NCBI GenBank assembly: GCA_964251385.1
Contig: CAXUJK010000006.1
Span: 85,250-149,249, forward strand
Direction: 5' to 3'
Source of the DNA: CADCVW01 sp964251385
GTDB lineage: Bacteria; Pseudomonadota; Alphaproteobacteria; Sphingomonadales; Sphingomonadaceae
Length of the DNA stretch: 64,000 bases
The notes under the pieces are model-generated. The model was not told where the DNA came from and did not search any database. It was given only the letters and a program-made list of their open reading frames with translations. Below, piece after piece: positions 1 through 7,743 of the stretch (position 1 is the stretch's first letter; every line of letters starts with the position of its first letter). Both the position numbers and the translations under genes were made by a program.

Positions 1-250
1 GCGCCTTCTTCACCATGGCCGTATCGGTGCGGATCGCCTGCCCCTCGGCGGCGGGCAACGCGCACGACGCCTGCGGCTTGGGCGGCCCGGGCGCGACTTC
101 GACCAAACACATCCGGCAATTGCCCGCGATGGTCAGGCGCTCGTGATAGCAGAAGCGCGGAATTTCCTTTCCCGCAAGCTCACAAGCCTGCAGCACGGTC
201 GCGCCCGCGGGAACCTCGATCTCGACGCCGTCGACGGTGACTTTAGGCAT
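1..250 (-). CDS. nuoG: NADH-quinone oxidoreductase subunit G, N-terminal part
   Basis: Peripheral-arm subunit of respiratory complex I that carries several iron-sulfur clusters and passes electrons from NuoF towards the quinone. Only the first 83 or so codons are present; the gene runs off the left edge. The visible part is the 2Fe-2S ferredoxin-like domain, opening MPKVTVDGVEIEVPAG and showing the cysteine spacing CYHERLTIAGNCRMCLVEV. The ATG overlaps the TAA of the upstream small gene by one base (TAATG), so it is translated as part of the same nuo transcript. Identity is firm from the ferredoxin motif and from its place after nuoF. Confidence 0.93.
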   Translation of the reverse strand, partial: MPKVTVDGVEIEVPAGATVLQACELAGKEIPRFCYHERLTIAGNCRMCLVEVAPGPPKPQASCALPAAEGQAIRTDTAMVKKA

Positions 251-972
251 TATGGGGACGGCTCCGTACCCGGTCTCGCGGTCGCCATCGCCAACCGGTA
301 GTAATTGATCGCGACGGTCCCGCGCATGGTCACCTTGCTGAATTTCACCGTGCCTTCGGGCATGCAGGCCGCGAACGTCGATCTCAGATCGTTGATGCGG
401 CTGGTCTCCTCCGGCGTTTCGGGCGGGGTCAGGATCCAGAACCGCGACTTCTCCGGTTCTTGCCGAACGACGCATTCCCCGTAACGGGAGAGCCAGCCCA
501 CGGCCCATTGCTTGTCGAAGCCTTCCTGCAACTGACTTCTTTTGCGCTTGCTCTTCGTTACGGCCAACGCGGCATCAAGTTCGGCGCGGACAGGGTAAGG
601 AAGATGCGCCAGCGGCAGCCGATCAGCAAATCCACTCACTCCGCGCGTGACGAACGTGTTGTTCACAAGGGCGTCCGCCAAAGCATGACGATAAATATCG
701 CCGCCAAACGTCAACTGGACCTCGCCCCCGGTTCGCACCAAACACTCGCTACTGATAAGCTGAGGATACTGCCGCAGTATGATACTGTTGCCCGCGTTCG
801 AAACGATCGCTTCGGAGGCTCGGTCACGATGTGATTTCACGACACATTGCGCATAGTCGAACATGAGCTTGCGGGTTTGCGCCGTCTCCTTTTCAGGCGG
901 TGCGCCCGACACCTGAGATGACGAGAACATCGATGCCAACGTCAACCCGGCTATCTTGAGCCTGCTATTCAC
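250..972 (-). CDS. unrecognised secreted protein inside the nuo operon (between nuoF and nuoG)
   Basis: A 240-residue protein with no family I recognise. The GTG start at 972 overlaps the nuoF stop (GTGA) and the TAA overlaps the nuoG ATG, so it is translationally coupled on both sides. The first 25 residues (NSRLKIAGLTLASMFSSSQV...) look like a Sec signal peptide, suggesting a periplasmic product. The body has four well-spaced cysteines (ECVVRQ, AQCVV, ECLVR, AACMPEG), which could form disulfides. The frame stays open much further upstream, but that part is antisense-like shadow of nuoF. No complex I subunit of this type is known to me; it may be lineage-specific cargo or an assembly or envelope protein. 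Function unknown. Confidence 0.72.
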   Translation of the reverse strand: MNSRLKIAGLTLASMFSSSQVSGAPPEKETAQTRKLMFDYAQCVVKSHRDRASEAIVSNAGNSIILRQYPQLISSECLVRTGGEVQLTFGGDIYRHALADALVNNTFVTRGVSGFADRLPLAHLPYPVRAELDAALAVTKSKRKRSQLQEGFDKQWAVGWLSRYGECVVRQEPEKSRFWILTPPETPEETSRINDLRSTFAACMPEGTVKFSKVTMRGTVAINYYRLAMATARPGTEPSP

Positions 973-2261
973 TCCGCCGCCTCCAGCATCGGCTTCTGCC
1001 GCTCGAATATCCTCCGTTCCACCTCCGGGCGAAAGTGCCGCATCAACCCTTGGATCGGCCACGCCGCCGCGTCGCCCAGTGCGCAGATAGTGTGGCCTTC
1101 GATCTGCTTGGTGACGTCGAGCAGCTTGTCGATCTCGCCGACCTCCGCGTCGCCGGTGCGCAGGCGCTCCATGACGCGCCACATCCAGCCGGTGCCCTCG
1201 CGGCAGGGCGTGCACTGGCCGCAGCTCTCGTGCTTGTAGAAGTAGGACAGGCGAGCGATCGCGCGGACGATGTCGGTGGACTTGTCCATGACGATGATCG
1301 CCGCGGTGCCCAGGCCGGACTTCAGGTTCTTCAATGCGTCGAAGTCCATCGGGCAATCGATGATCTCGTGCGCGGGGACGAGCGGTACGGACGAGCCGCC
1401 GGGGATGACCGCGAGCAGATTGTCCCAGCCGCCGCGGATGCCCCCGCAATGCTTCTCGATCAGCTCGCGGAACGGGATGCTCATCGCTTCCTCGACGACG
1501 CACGGCTTTTCGACGTGGCCGCTGATCTGGAAGAGTTTGGTGCCTTCGTTCTTGGGCGTGCCGATGCCTGCGAACCAGGGCGCGCCGCGGCGGAGGATCG
1601 TCGGGACGACGGCGATGCTCTCGACGTTGTTGACCGTGGTCGGACAGCCGTAGAGCCCCGCCCCTGCCGGAAACGGGGGCTTGAGGCGCGGCAGGCCCTT
1701 CTTGCCTTCCAGGCTTTCGAGCATCGCGGTTTCCTCGCCGCAGATGTACGCGCCCGCGCCACGATGGACGAACAGGTCGAAATGGTAGCCGGACTTGGCC
1801 GCGTTCTTGCCCAGCAGCCCGGCCTCGTATGCCTCGGCGACGGCGGCGAACAGGACTTCGGCCTCGCGGATATACTCGCCGCGTATGTAGATGTAGCAGG
1901 CGCGCGCGCGCATCGCGTAGCCCGCGATCAACGCGCCTTCGATCAGCTTGTGTGGATCGTGGCGGATGATCTCGCGGTCCTTGCACGACCCGGGTTCGGA
2001 CTCGTCGGCGTTGATGACGAGGAAGTTGGGACGCCCCTCCGTGGGTTCCTTGGGCATGAAGCCCCACTTCGTCCCCGTCGGGAACCCCGCCCCGCCCCGC
2101 CCGCGCAGGCCCGACGCCTTGATCTCCTCGATGATCGCATCCTGCCCGCGCGCCATCAGACCCTTGGTGTCGTCATAGTCGCCACGAGCCATTGCGGCCT
2201 TGAGCTGCCAGGGCTGGTAGCCGTACAGGTTGGTGAAGATGCGGTCCTTGTTGGCGAGCAT
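969..2261 (-). CDS. nuoF: NADH-quinone oxidoreductase subunit F
   Basis: Catalytic subunit of complex I that binds NADH and FMN and carries the N3 4Fe-4S cluster. The 430-residue length is normal. The FMN/NADH-binding glycine stretch GRGGAGFPTGTKW is near residue 55, and the cluster ligands lie in ESCGQCTPCREGTGW near residue 350 with the last cysteine about 40 residues on (ICALGDAAAWP). The ATG overlaps the stop of a 45-codon gene (TGATG), and the stop overlaps the GTG of the next gene. It is translated as part of the nuo operon, with NuoE and NuoG as its partners in the NADH dehydrogenase module. Confidence 0.98.
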   Translation of the reverse strand: MLANKDRIFTNLYGYQPWQLKAAMARGDYDDTKGLMARGQDAIIEEIKASGLRGRGGAGFPTGTKWGFMPKEPTEGRPNFLVINADESEPGSCKDREIIRHDPHKLIEGALIAGYAMRARACYIYIRGEYIREAEVLFAAVAEAYEAGLLGKNAAKSGYHFDLFVHRGAGAYICGEETAMLESLEGKKGLPRLKPPFPAGAGLYGCPTTVNNVESIAVVPTILRRGAPWFAGIGTPKNEGTKLFQISGHVEKPCVVEEAMSIPFRELIEKHCGGIRGGWDNLLAVIPGGSSVPLVPAHEIIDCPMDFDALKNLKSGLGTAAIIVMDKSTDIVRAIARLSYFYKHESCGQCTPCREGTGWMWRVMERLRTGDAEVGEIDKLLDVTKQIEGHTICALGDAAAWPIQGLMRHFRPEVERRIFERQKPMLEAAE

Positions 2262-2398
2262 CAGCCCATTCCGAAGTAGAGAAAGGCGACGATCGCAACG
2301 ACGATGGCAAGCCCGACGAGCTTGACGATGCCCTTTAGCACCTTGAGCACGACGACGAGAGCCACGAGCCCGACCGCGATGGGAATGAACTGTTCCAT
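2261..2398 (-). CDS. 45-residue membrane peptide between nuoE and nuoF
   Basis: A tiny gene (MEQFIPIAVGLVALVVVLKV...) predicted to be almost entirely membrane-embedded: two hydrophobic stretches rich in Val/Leu/Ala/Gly flank a short basic segment (KVLKGIVK). Its ATG overlaps the nuoE TGA and its own TGA overlaps the nuoF ATG, both as TGATG, so it is coupled on both sides. That exact packing argues it is a real coding gene and not spacer. It belongs to no standard complex I subunit. It could be a small assembly or stabilising peptide for the complex or an unrelated passenger. Function is unknown. Confidence 0.68.
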   Translation of the reverse strand: MEQFIPIAVGLVALVVVLKVLKGIVKLVGLAIVVAIVAFLYFGMG

Positions 2399-3066
2399 CA
2401 GACCCAATCCTCCCGGTAATCGTGATTGACTAGCACCATTTCGCCAAGGTTGGTCGGCTCGCCCCGAGGCGCGCTCGTCTGGCGGTCGACCTGCGGGCCG
2501 GGCTTCGGCGTCTCGCCCCGGGCGAGCGCGTCGAGCACCGCGCCCATCGTCTCGTAAGTCAAGTCCTCGTAATTGTCGTCGTTGATCTGCACCATCGGCG
2601 CGTTGGCGCAGGCGCCGAGGCACTCGACCTCGGACAGAGTGAACAGCCCGTCGCGGCTCGTGTGACCCTTGCCGATGCCGCGATCGTGGCACGCGGCGAA
2701 CAGGTCGTCGGACCCGCGCAGCATGCACGGCGTCGTTCCGCACACCTGCAGGTGGTAACGGCCGACCGGCGCCAGGTTGAACATCGTGTAGAAGGTCGCG
2801 ACCTCGAGCGCGCGGATGCGCGGCATGCCGAGTTGGTCCGCGACATATTCGATCACCGGTACCGGGAGCCAGCCTTGCGTGTTCGTCTCCGCCCCGACCT
2901 GACGCTGAGCGAGGTCGAGCAGGGGGCTAACCGCGCTATGCCCGCGGCCGGGAGGATAGCGCGCGATGACGACCTGGGCCTGCGCCGCGTTCGCCTCGGT
3001 CCAGGCAAATCCGGACCAGCGCGCACGGACCTCGGCGTCGTCTTGCGGGAGGGCCATGTCAGCCAT
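2398..3066 (-). CDS. nuoE: NADH-quinone oxidoreductase subunit E
   Basis: The 24-kDa-type subunit of complex I, carrying the N1a 2Fe-2S cluster next to NuoF. The four-cysteine thioredoxin-like signature is seen as CGTTPCMLRG and, about 35 residues later, CLGACANAPMVQI. The start is uncertain: ATG at 3066 gives 222 residues, ATG at 3057 three fewer, and the upstream codons overlap the end of the preceding small membrane gene (stop at 3059). A proline- and charge-rich C-terminal tail extends beyond the usual domain. It is followed by a one-base stop-start overlap with a 45-codon gene instead of directly by nuoF. Confidence 0.96.
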   Translation of the reverse strand: MADMALPQDDAEVRARWSGFAWTEANAAQAQVVIARYPPGRGHSAVSPLLDLAQRQVGAETNTQGWLPVPVIEYVADQLGMPRIRALEVATFYTMFNLAPVGRYHLQVCGTTPCMLRGSDDLFAACHDRGIGKGHTSRDGLFTLSEVECLGACANAPMVQINDDNYEDLTYETMGAVLDALARGETPKPGPQVDRQTSAPRGEPTNLGEMVLVNHDYREDWV

Positions 3067-3340
3067 GACGCACACGCCGGGATAGAAGTGAAACCCCTCC
3101 TACAGTCAAAGCAGCAACTGCAGCGCAAGCGAATATGGCGTGCAGAAAGTAGCCGGAATCGTACCAATCAAAACCCAGCTCGATAGCTACAAACAAGAAA
3201 AGTGAGGCCAACGCACCCGCGCCAAAGATCTTCAACCAGTAACTTGTTGAACCTGAGCTCGGAATGACTCGCATAAACAAGGCCGCTAGAATTGCACCCA
3301 ATCCGGCGGGTATACCAAAGAACAGGGCGAACCCGATCAC
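3059..3340 (-). CDS. small integral membrane protein between nuoD and nuoE
   Basis: A 93-residue protein starting at GTG 3340, which overlaps the nuoD stop as GTGA. Three hydrophobic segments are visible (IGFALFFGIPAGLGAILAAL, then an FGAGALASLFLFVAI helix, then FLHAIFACAAVAALTVGG), ending in a basic tail (SLLSRRVRHG), so it is probably a three-helix inner-membrane protein. Its 3' end overlaps the first codons of nuoE. I do not recognise the family. It is not nuoK, nuoJ or any other standard membrane subunit, which would lie after nuoG/H. Co-translation with complex I genes hints at, but does not prove, a role with the complex. Confidence 0.65.
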   Translation of the reverse strand: MIGFALFFGIPAGLGAILAALFMRVIPSSGSTSYWLKIFGAGALASLFLFVAIELGFDWYDSGYFLHAIFACAAVAALTVGGVSLLSRRVRHG

Positions 3341-4569
3341 CGATCACACTCGCCAAACACCACGTCGATCGCACCCAGCACGGCGGTCGTGTCGGCGAGC
3401 ATGTGGCCCTTCATCATGAAATCCATCGCCTGCAAATGGCTGAACGCGGTCGGGCGGATCTTGCAGCGGTACGGCTTGTTGGTGCCGTCGGCGACGAGGT
3501 AGACGCCGAACTCGCCTTTCGGAGATTCGGTCGCGACATACACTTCGCCCGCGGGGACGTGGAACCCCTCGGTGTAGAGCTTGAAGTGGTGGATCAGCGC
3601 TTCCATCGACTGCTTCATCTCGGCGCGCTTGGGGGGCACCACCTTGCGGTCGAGCGAGGCGATCGGGCCTTCGGGCATCTGGTCGAGGCACTGCCGCATG
3701 ATGCGCGCCGATTGCCGCACTTCCTCGACGCGCACCATGAAGCGGTCGTAGCAGTCGGAGTTGGTGCCGACGGGAATGTCGAACTCCATGCGGTCGTACA
3801 CTTCGTAGGGCTGCGAGCGGCGCAGGTCCCACGGCAGCCCGGCGGCGCGGATCATCGGACCCGAAAAGCCCCACGCGATCGCGTCGTCGCGAGACACCGT
3901 GGCGATGTCGACGTTGCGCTGTTTGAAGATGCGGTTGTCGGCGACGAGGCTGATGGCGTCCTCGAACAGTTTCGGGAAAGTATCGAGCCAGTCGCCGATG
4001 TCGGCGAGCGTCTTCAACGGAATGTCCTGATGCACCCCGCCCGGGCGGAAATAATTGGCGTGCATGCGCGCGCCGCTGATCCGCTCGTAGAAGTTCATGA
4101 TGTCTTCGCGGATTTCGAACATCCACAGGTTCGGCGTCATCGCGCCGACGTCCATGACGTGGCTGCCGAGGTTGAGCATGTGGTTCTTGATGCGCGTCAG
4201 CTCGGCGCAGAACACGCGGATGTACTGCGCGCGGATCGGAACTTCGAGCCCAAGCAGCTTCTCGATCGCGAGCACATAGCTGTGCTCCATGCACATCGGC
4301 GAGCAGTAATCGAGCCGATCGAAATAGGGCAGCGACTGGATGTACGGCTTGTATTCGATCAGCTTCTCGGTGCCGCGGTGGAGCAGGCCGACATGCGGGT
4401 CGATGCGCTCCACCGTCTCGCCGTCGAGCTCCATGACGAGGCGCAGCACGCCATGCGCGGCGGGGTGCTGCGGACCGAAGTTGATCGTGTAGTTCTGGAT
4501 TTCGGTGTCGCCGACGGTCGGGTCGACCGCGTCGCTCTTGCCCAACATCTCGTCGACGGCGAGGCTCAT
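3337..4569 (-). CDS. nuoD: NADH-quinone oxidoreductase subunit D
   Basis: The 49-kDa subunit of complex I, which with NuoB forms the quinone-reduction site. At 410 residues it is separate from NuoC, not fused as in E. coli. The conserved N-terminal motif NFGPQHPAAHGVLRLVMELD is present, followed by the family-wide HRGTEKL and the DRLDYCSPM block. The ATG overlaps the nuoC stop (ATGA), and the stop overlaps the GTG of a small membrane gene that separates it from nuoE. Confidence 0.98.
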   Translation of the reverse strand: MSLAVDEMLGKSDAVDPTVGDTEIQNYTINFGPQHPAAHGVLRLVMELDGETVERIDPHVGLLHRGTEKLIEYKPYIQSLPYFDRLDYCSPMCMEHSYVLAIEKLLGLEVPIRAQYIRVFCAELTRIKNHMLNLGSHVMDVGAMTPNLWMFEIREDIMNFYERISGARMHANYFRPGGVHQDIPLKTLADIGDWLDTFPKLFEDAISLVADNRIFKQRNVDIATVSRDDAIAWGFSGPMIRAAGLPWDLRRSQPYEVYDRMEFDIPVGTNSDCYDRFMVRVEEVRQSARIMRQCLDQMPEGPIASLDRKVVPPKRAEMKQSMEALIHHFKLYTEGFHVPAGEVYVATESPKGEFGVYLVADGTNKPYRCKIRPTAFSHLQAMDFMMKGHMLADTTAVLGAIDVVFGECDR

Positions 4570-5222
4570 TTCTTCTCTCCGGCAGGTGCCGTAGTCTGCG
4601 CACCAGGCGCTGCGCCTTCGACCTTTTCATCGCCCGGCAGACGGTACTCGCCGCCTTCCCACGGCGACAGGAAGTCGAACGTGCGGAAATCCTGGGCGAG
4701 GCTGACGGGTTCGTAGACGACCCGCTTATGCTCTTCGGAATAGCGCATCTCGGTGTAGCCCGAGAGCGGAAAATCCTTGCGAAACGGGTGCCCGCGAAAG
4801 CCGTAGTCGGTCAGGATGCGGCGCAGGTCCGGATTGCCGTCGAACAGCACGCCGTACATGTCGAACACCTCGCGTTCCAGCCAGCCGGCGACGGGCCACA
4901 GGCCGGTGACGGAAGGCACGGGCTTGTTCTCGTCCGTCGACAGCTTGACGCGAATACGGTGGTTCCTGGTGAGCGACAGCAGGTGGTAGACGACCTCGAA
5001 CCGCTCGGGCCGCGCGGGGTAGTCGACACCCGCGATCTCCATGAGCTGCTGGTAGGCGAAGTCGTCGCGTAGCGTGCGGCAGACGTCGACGATGCCGGTA
5101 CGCTCAACGGTGAGCGTCACCTCGCCCACGAGTTCGACCGCGTCCAGCACGGCATTGCCGAGCGCCGGACGGACGGCATCGATGACGCCGTCATTGGAAG
5201 CGTAACGCGGCGCGGACGTCAC
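4566..5222 (-). CDS. nuoC: NADH-quinone oxidoreductase subunit C
   Basis: The 30-kDa subunit of complex I, a structural partner of NuoD in the hydrophilic arm. The start is a GTG at 5222 overlapping the nuoB stop (GTGA), giving 218 residues. The family core is clear: HLLSLTRNHRIRVK, the WLEREVFDMYGVLFDGNPDLRR block and GFRGHPFRKDFPLSGY. The last 20 residues are a low-complexity Ala/Pro/Gly tail ending in GEKK. The frame is open further upstream, but that part lies over nuoB and is not coding. Confidence 0.97.
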   Translation of the reverse strand: MTSAPRYASNDGVIDAVRPALGNAVLDAVELVGEVTLTVERTGIVDVCRTLRDDFAYQQLMEIAGVDYPARPERFEVVYHLLSLTRNHRIRVKLSTDENKPVPSVTGLWPVAGWLEREVFDMYGVLFDGNPDLRRILTDYGFRGHPFRKDFPLSGYTEMRYSEEHKRVVYEPVSLAQDFRTFDFLSPWEGGEYRLPGDEKVEGAAPGAQTTAPAGEKK

Positions 5223-5776
5223 CGGACGATCGTCCCCACGCGCCGAATCTTCCGCTGCAACTGCATGATGCCGTAGAGCAGCGCCTCCGCCGTCGGCGGG
5301 CAGCCGGGCACGTAAATGTCGACCGGCACGATCCGGTCGCACCCGCGCACCACCGAATAGCTGTAGTGATAGTAGCCGCCCCCGTTGGCGCACGAACCCA
5401 TCGAGATGACGTAGCGCGGCTCCGACATCTGGTCGTAAACCTTGCGCAATGCAGGCGCCATCTTGTTGCACAGCGTCCCTGCGACGATCATCACGTCAGA
5501 CTGCCGAGGGCTGGCACGAGGTGCGACGCCGAAGCGCTCGAGGTCATAACGAGGCATGTTGACGTGGATCATCTCGACCGCGCAACAGGCGAGGCCGAAC
5601 GTCATCCACCACAACGATCCCGTGCGCGCCCAGGTGAACAGGTCTTCCGTGGACGTAACGAGAAAACCCTTGTCGTTGACCTCGTTCTGCAACTGCAGGA
5701 ATCCGGCCGCGTCCGGCGCGATCAGCTCGCTCTCCGTCGGGTTCGGGTTCTCCGCGGGGCTGAGCATCACTCCCAT
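5219..5776 (-). CDS. nuoB: NADH-quinone oxidoreductase subunit B
   Basis: The PSST subunit, which holds the N2 4Fe-4S cluster, the immediate electron donor to quinone. The cluster ligands are visible as LACCAVEM, GSCANGGGYYHYS and YVPGCPPTAEALL. I place the start at ATG 5776 because GGAG sits seven bases upstream; the ATG at 5767 has a poorly spaced Shine-Dalgarno. This gives 185 residues and a 10-base overlap with nuoA. The gene ends with a TGA overlapped by the nuoC GTG. Confidence 0.97.
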   Translation of the reverse strand: MGVMLSPAENPNPTESELIAPDAAGFLQLQNEVNDKGFLVTSTEDLFTWARTGSLWWMTFGLACCAVEMIHVNMPRYDLERFGVAPRASPRQSDVMIVAGTLCNKMAPALRKVYDQMSEPRYVISMGSCANGGGYYHYSYSVVRGCDRIVPVDIYVPGCPPTAEALLYGIMQLQRKIRRVGTIVR

Positions 5777-6153
5777 TCGAGTGCTCCCACTTTCCATGCG
5801 TAGATGTAGCCGAGCGTCAGTTCGGCGAGGAACACCATCATTGCGGCCCACCCCGCGATGCCGATCTGCCCGAGGCTGACCGCCCAGGGGAACAGGAACG
5901 CGGCCTCCAGATCGAAGATGATGAACAGGATCGCAACGAGGTAGAAGCGCACGTCGAATTGGCTGCGGCTGTCCTCGAACGCGGGGAAGCCGCACTCATA
6001 CTCGGACAGCTTTTCAGGTGTCGGGTTGTGTACGCCGGTTACCCGCGACACGACCATCGGCAGGAACACGAACGCCGACGACAACGCGAGCGCGACGCCA
6101 AGGAACAACAGGATGGGCAGGTACCCGGCGGCCGCGGAATTCATGAGCGGCAT
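5767..6153 (-). CDS. nuoA: NADH-quinone oxidoreductase subunit A
   Basis: Membrane subunit of complex I at the junction of the two arms. It is 128 residues with three transmembrane helices, and the loop motif YECGFPAFEDSRSQFDVRFY after helix 1 is diagnostic. ATG 6153 is used; an internal ATG at 6144 is a possible alternative. Neither has a strong ribosome-binding site. It is the first gene of the nuo operon and lies 60 bases after the SuhB-type gene on the same strand, so readthrough from efp-suhB is possible. Confidence 0.97.
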   Translation of the reverse strand: MPLMNSAAAGYLPILLFLGVALALSSAFVFLPMVVSRVTGVHNPTPEKLSEYECGFPAFEDSRSQFDVRFYLVAILFIIFDLEAAFLFPWAVSLGQIGIAGWAAMMVFLAELTLGYIYAWKVGALEWE

Positions 6154-6213
6154 CTAGAGCGCGGGCGGAAAGAGAACAAGGCGGCATCGCCCGCGCAGGT
6201 AGCGTGCGTTATC

Positions 6214-7050
6214 TTACTTGAGCGCCCCCCCGACGAGCTTGAGCAGCTTGGAGTGCAGCCCGTCCGCGGCCGCGAGGTACTCGCCCCGTTCGAACATGCG
6301 TTCGCCGCCACGATAGTCGCTGACGTACCCGCCTGCCTCGCGCACCAACAGCGTGCCCGCCGCGGCGTCCCACAGGTTGACGTCTTCCTCGAAATAGCCG
6401 TCGAAGCGACCCGCGGCGACCCAGGCCAGATCGAGCGCCGCCGAGCCGAACCGGCGGATGCCCGCGACCTCGGGCGAGATCACGTCCAGCAGCTTTTTGT
6501 ATCGCGGCAGGTCGCCATGGCCTTTCCAGGGAATGCCGGTGGCGATCAGCGCGTCGGACAGATCGCGCCGCGCCGACACGCGCAGGCGACGGTCGTGCAA
6601 CCAAGCACCGCGACCTCGCTCGGCCCAGAAGGATTCATCCGTAAGCGGCTGATAGACAAGCGATTGCGTGATGGAGCCGTCCGGCTCCTGCACCGCGATC
6701 GAGATAGAAAAATGCGGGATGCCGTGGAGAAAGTTGGTCGTGCCGTCGAGCGGATCGACGATCCAGCGCGGCTTGCTCAGGTCGCCCGCGATCTCGCCGC
6801 CTTCTTCCATGACGAAGCCCCAGCCGGGGCGGGCATGCTTCAGTTCGTCATAGATCGTCTGCTCCGCGCGCTTGTCCGCTACGGTAACGAAATCCGCGGG
6901 ACCCTTGCGGCTGACCTGCAGCTGTTCGACTTCGTTGAAGTCGCGCCGCAGCCCGGGCGCGGCCTTGCGCGCGGCCTTCTGCATGACGGTGATGAGGCCC
7001 GAGTGAGCAGCCAAGGTTCGTTCGTCCCGAGTGAAAACGAGGGGCGCCAT
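6214..7050 (-). CDS. suhB: inositol monophosphatase family protein (SuhB-type)
   Basis: A Mg-dependent phosphatase of the IMPase/SuhB family, 278 residues. Metal-binding motifs are intact: EEGG near residue 82, WIVDPLDGTTNFLHG near residue 96 and LWDAAAG near residue 225. The N-terminus is odd. The ATG sits in the loop of a 72-bp palindrome, and codons 2 to about 12 (MAPLVFTRDERT) are read from one arm. Homologues that I know of begin directly at the segment equivalent to HSGLITVMQKAARKA, so the palindrome appears to have replaced the native start. Substrate in this organism is not determinable; it may act in inositol phosphate hydrolysis or in the SuhB regulatory role. Confidence 0.9.
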   Translation of the reverse strand: MAPLVFTRDERTLAAHSGLITVMQKAARKAAPGLRRDFNEVEQLQVSRKGPADFVTVADKRAEQTIYDELKHARPGWGFVMEEGGEIAGDLSKPRWIVDPLDGTTNFLHGIPHFSISIAVQEPDGSITQSLVYQPLTDESFWAERGRGAWLHDRRLRVSARRDLSDALIATGIPWKGHGDLPRYKKLLDVISPEVAGIRRFGSAALDLAWVAAGRFDGYFEEDVNLWDAAAGTLLVREAGGYVSDYRGGERMFERGEYLAAADGLHSKLLKLVGGALK

Positions 7051-7090
7051 CGCCCGGGCAAACGCCCCTCGTTTTCACTCGGGACGAACG
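7019..7090. repeat. 72-bp palindromic element, copy A (at the suhB start)
   Basis: A perfect 28-bp inverted repeat (7019-7046 and 7063-7090) separated by a 16-base loop; each arm contains the core GTGAAAACGAGGGGCG. The left arm and loop contain the start codon and first codons of the SuhB-type gene; the right arm lies in the gap after efp. A second copy with the same 28-16-28 geometry is embedded in coaBC at 50519-50590. As RNA it would fold into a very strong hairpin right at the suhB translation start, which may limit its translation or act as a terminator for efp. Confidence 0.93.
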
Positions 7091-7106
7091 GCAAGTGATT
7101 TCCGCC

Positions 7107-7670
7107 TCAGTCGGCGCGCTTGACGTATTCCTGCGCGTAGACATCGACCACGATCCGCGTGCCCGCGCCGATGTGGGGCGGAACCATGACGCGAACTCCG
7201 TTTTCCAGCACCGCCGGCTTGTAGCTTGACGATGCGGTCTGCCCCTTCACGACCGCGTCCGCCTCGACGATCAGCGCCTCGATCGTGTCCGGCAATTGCA
7301 CGGAGATCGGCCGTTCCTCCCAAAGCTCCATCACCACATCCATGCCGTCCTGCAGAAACGCGGCGGCATCGCCCAACAAGTCCTTGGACAGGCTCGTCTG
7401 CTCGTACGACTCCTTGTCCATGAACGTCAGAGTCTCGCCGTCCGCGAACAAAAACTGGAAATCCTTGGTGTCGAGGCGGACCTTTTCGACCGACTCCGCC
7501 GACCGAAACCGCACGTTGTTCTTGCGCCCGTCGATCAGGTTCTTGAGCTCGACCTGCATGTACGCGCCGCCTTTGCCCGGCTGCGTGTGCTGGATCTTGA
7601 CCGCGCGCCAGATGCCCGTCTCGTACTCGATGATGTTGCCGGGACGAATGTCCACGCCGCTGATCTTCAT
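7107..7670 (-). CDS. efp: translation elongation factor P
   Basis: Factor that relieves ribosome stalling at polyproline stretches. The start is ATG 7670 (MKISGVDIRPGNIIEY), giving the usual 187 residues; upstream in-frame codons have no homology. The loop that carries the modifiable lysine is HTQPGKGGAYMQ with Lys33. A SuhB-type gene follows after the palindromic element. No lysyl-modifying enzyme gene (epmA/epmB) is seen in the window. Confidence 0.97.
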   Translation of the reverse strand: MKISGVDIRPGNIIEYETGIWRAVKIQHTQPGKGGAYMQVELKNLIDGRKNNVRFRSAESVEKVRLDTKDFQFLFADGETLTFMDKESYEQTSLSKDLLGDAAAFLQDGMDVVMELWEERPISVQLPDTIEALIVEADAVVKGQTASSSYKPAVLENGVRVMVPPHIGAGTRIVVDVYAQEYVKRAD

Positions 7671-7743
7671 GCAGGTCTCGATGAGAAGAAGGAGGCGTGT
7701 CTCTAGCAAGCTCGCGGACCGAGCGGAAGCCGTTGCCGTCCCG

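Noticed and set aside
973..2067. Upstream extension of the 240-residue secreted gene into nuoF
   Set aside because: It overlaps nuoF entirely and has no likeness; GTG 972 with signal peptide is the better start.
1035..2279. Long open frame on the plus strand antisense to nuoF
   Set aside because: Compositional shadow of a GC-rich gene; Arg/Ala/His-rich protein with no motif, while nuoF is certain on the other strand.
3292..4716. 474-codon plus-strand open frame antisense to nuoD
   Set aside because: Low-complexity His/Arg/Val/Asp-rich shadow; nuoD motifs are clear on the minus strand.
7019..7090. Reading copy A of the palindrome as just an efp terminator
   Set aside because: There is no T-run, and the identical geometry inside coaBC shows it is a repeat element; terminator activity could be secondary.
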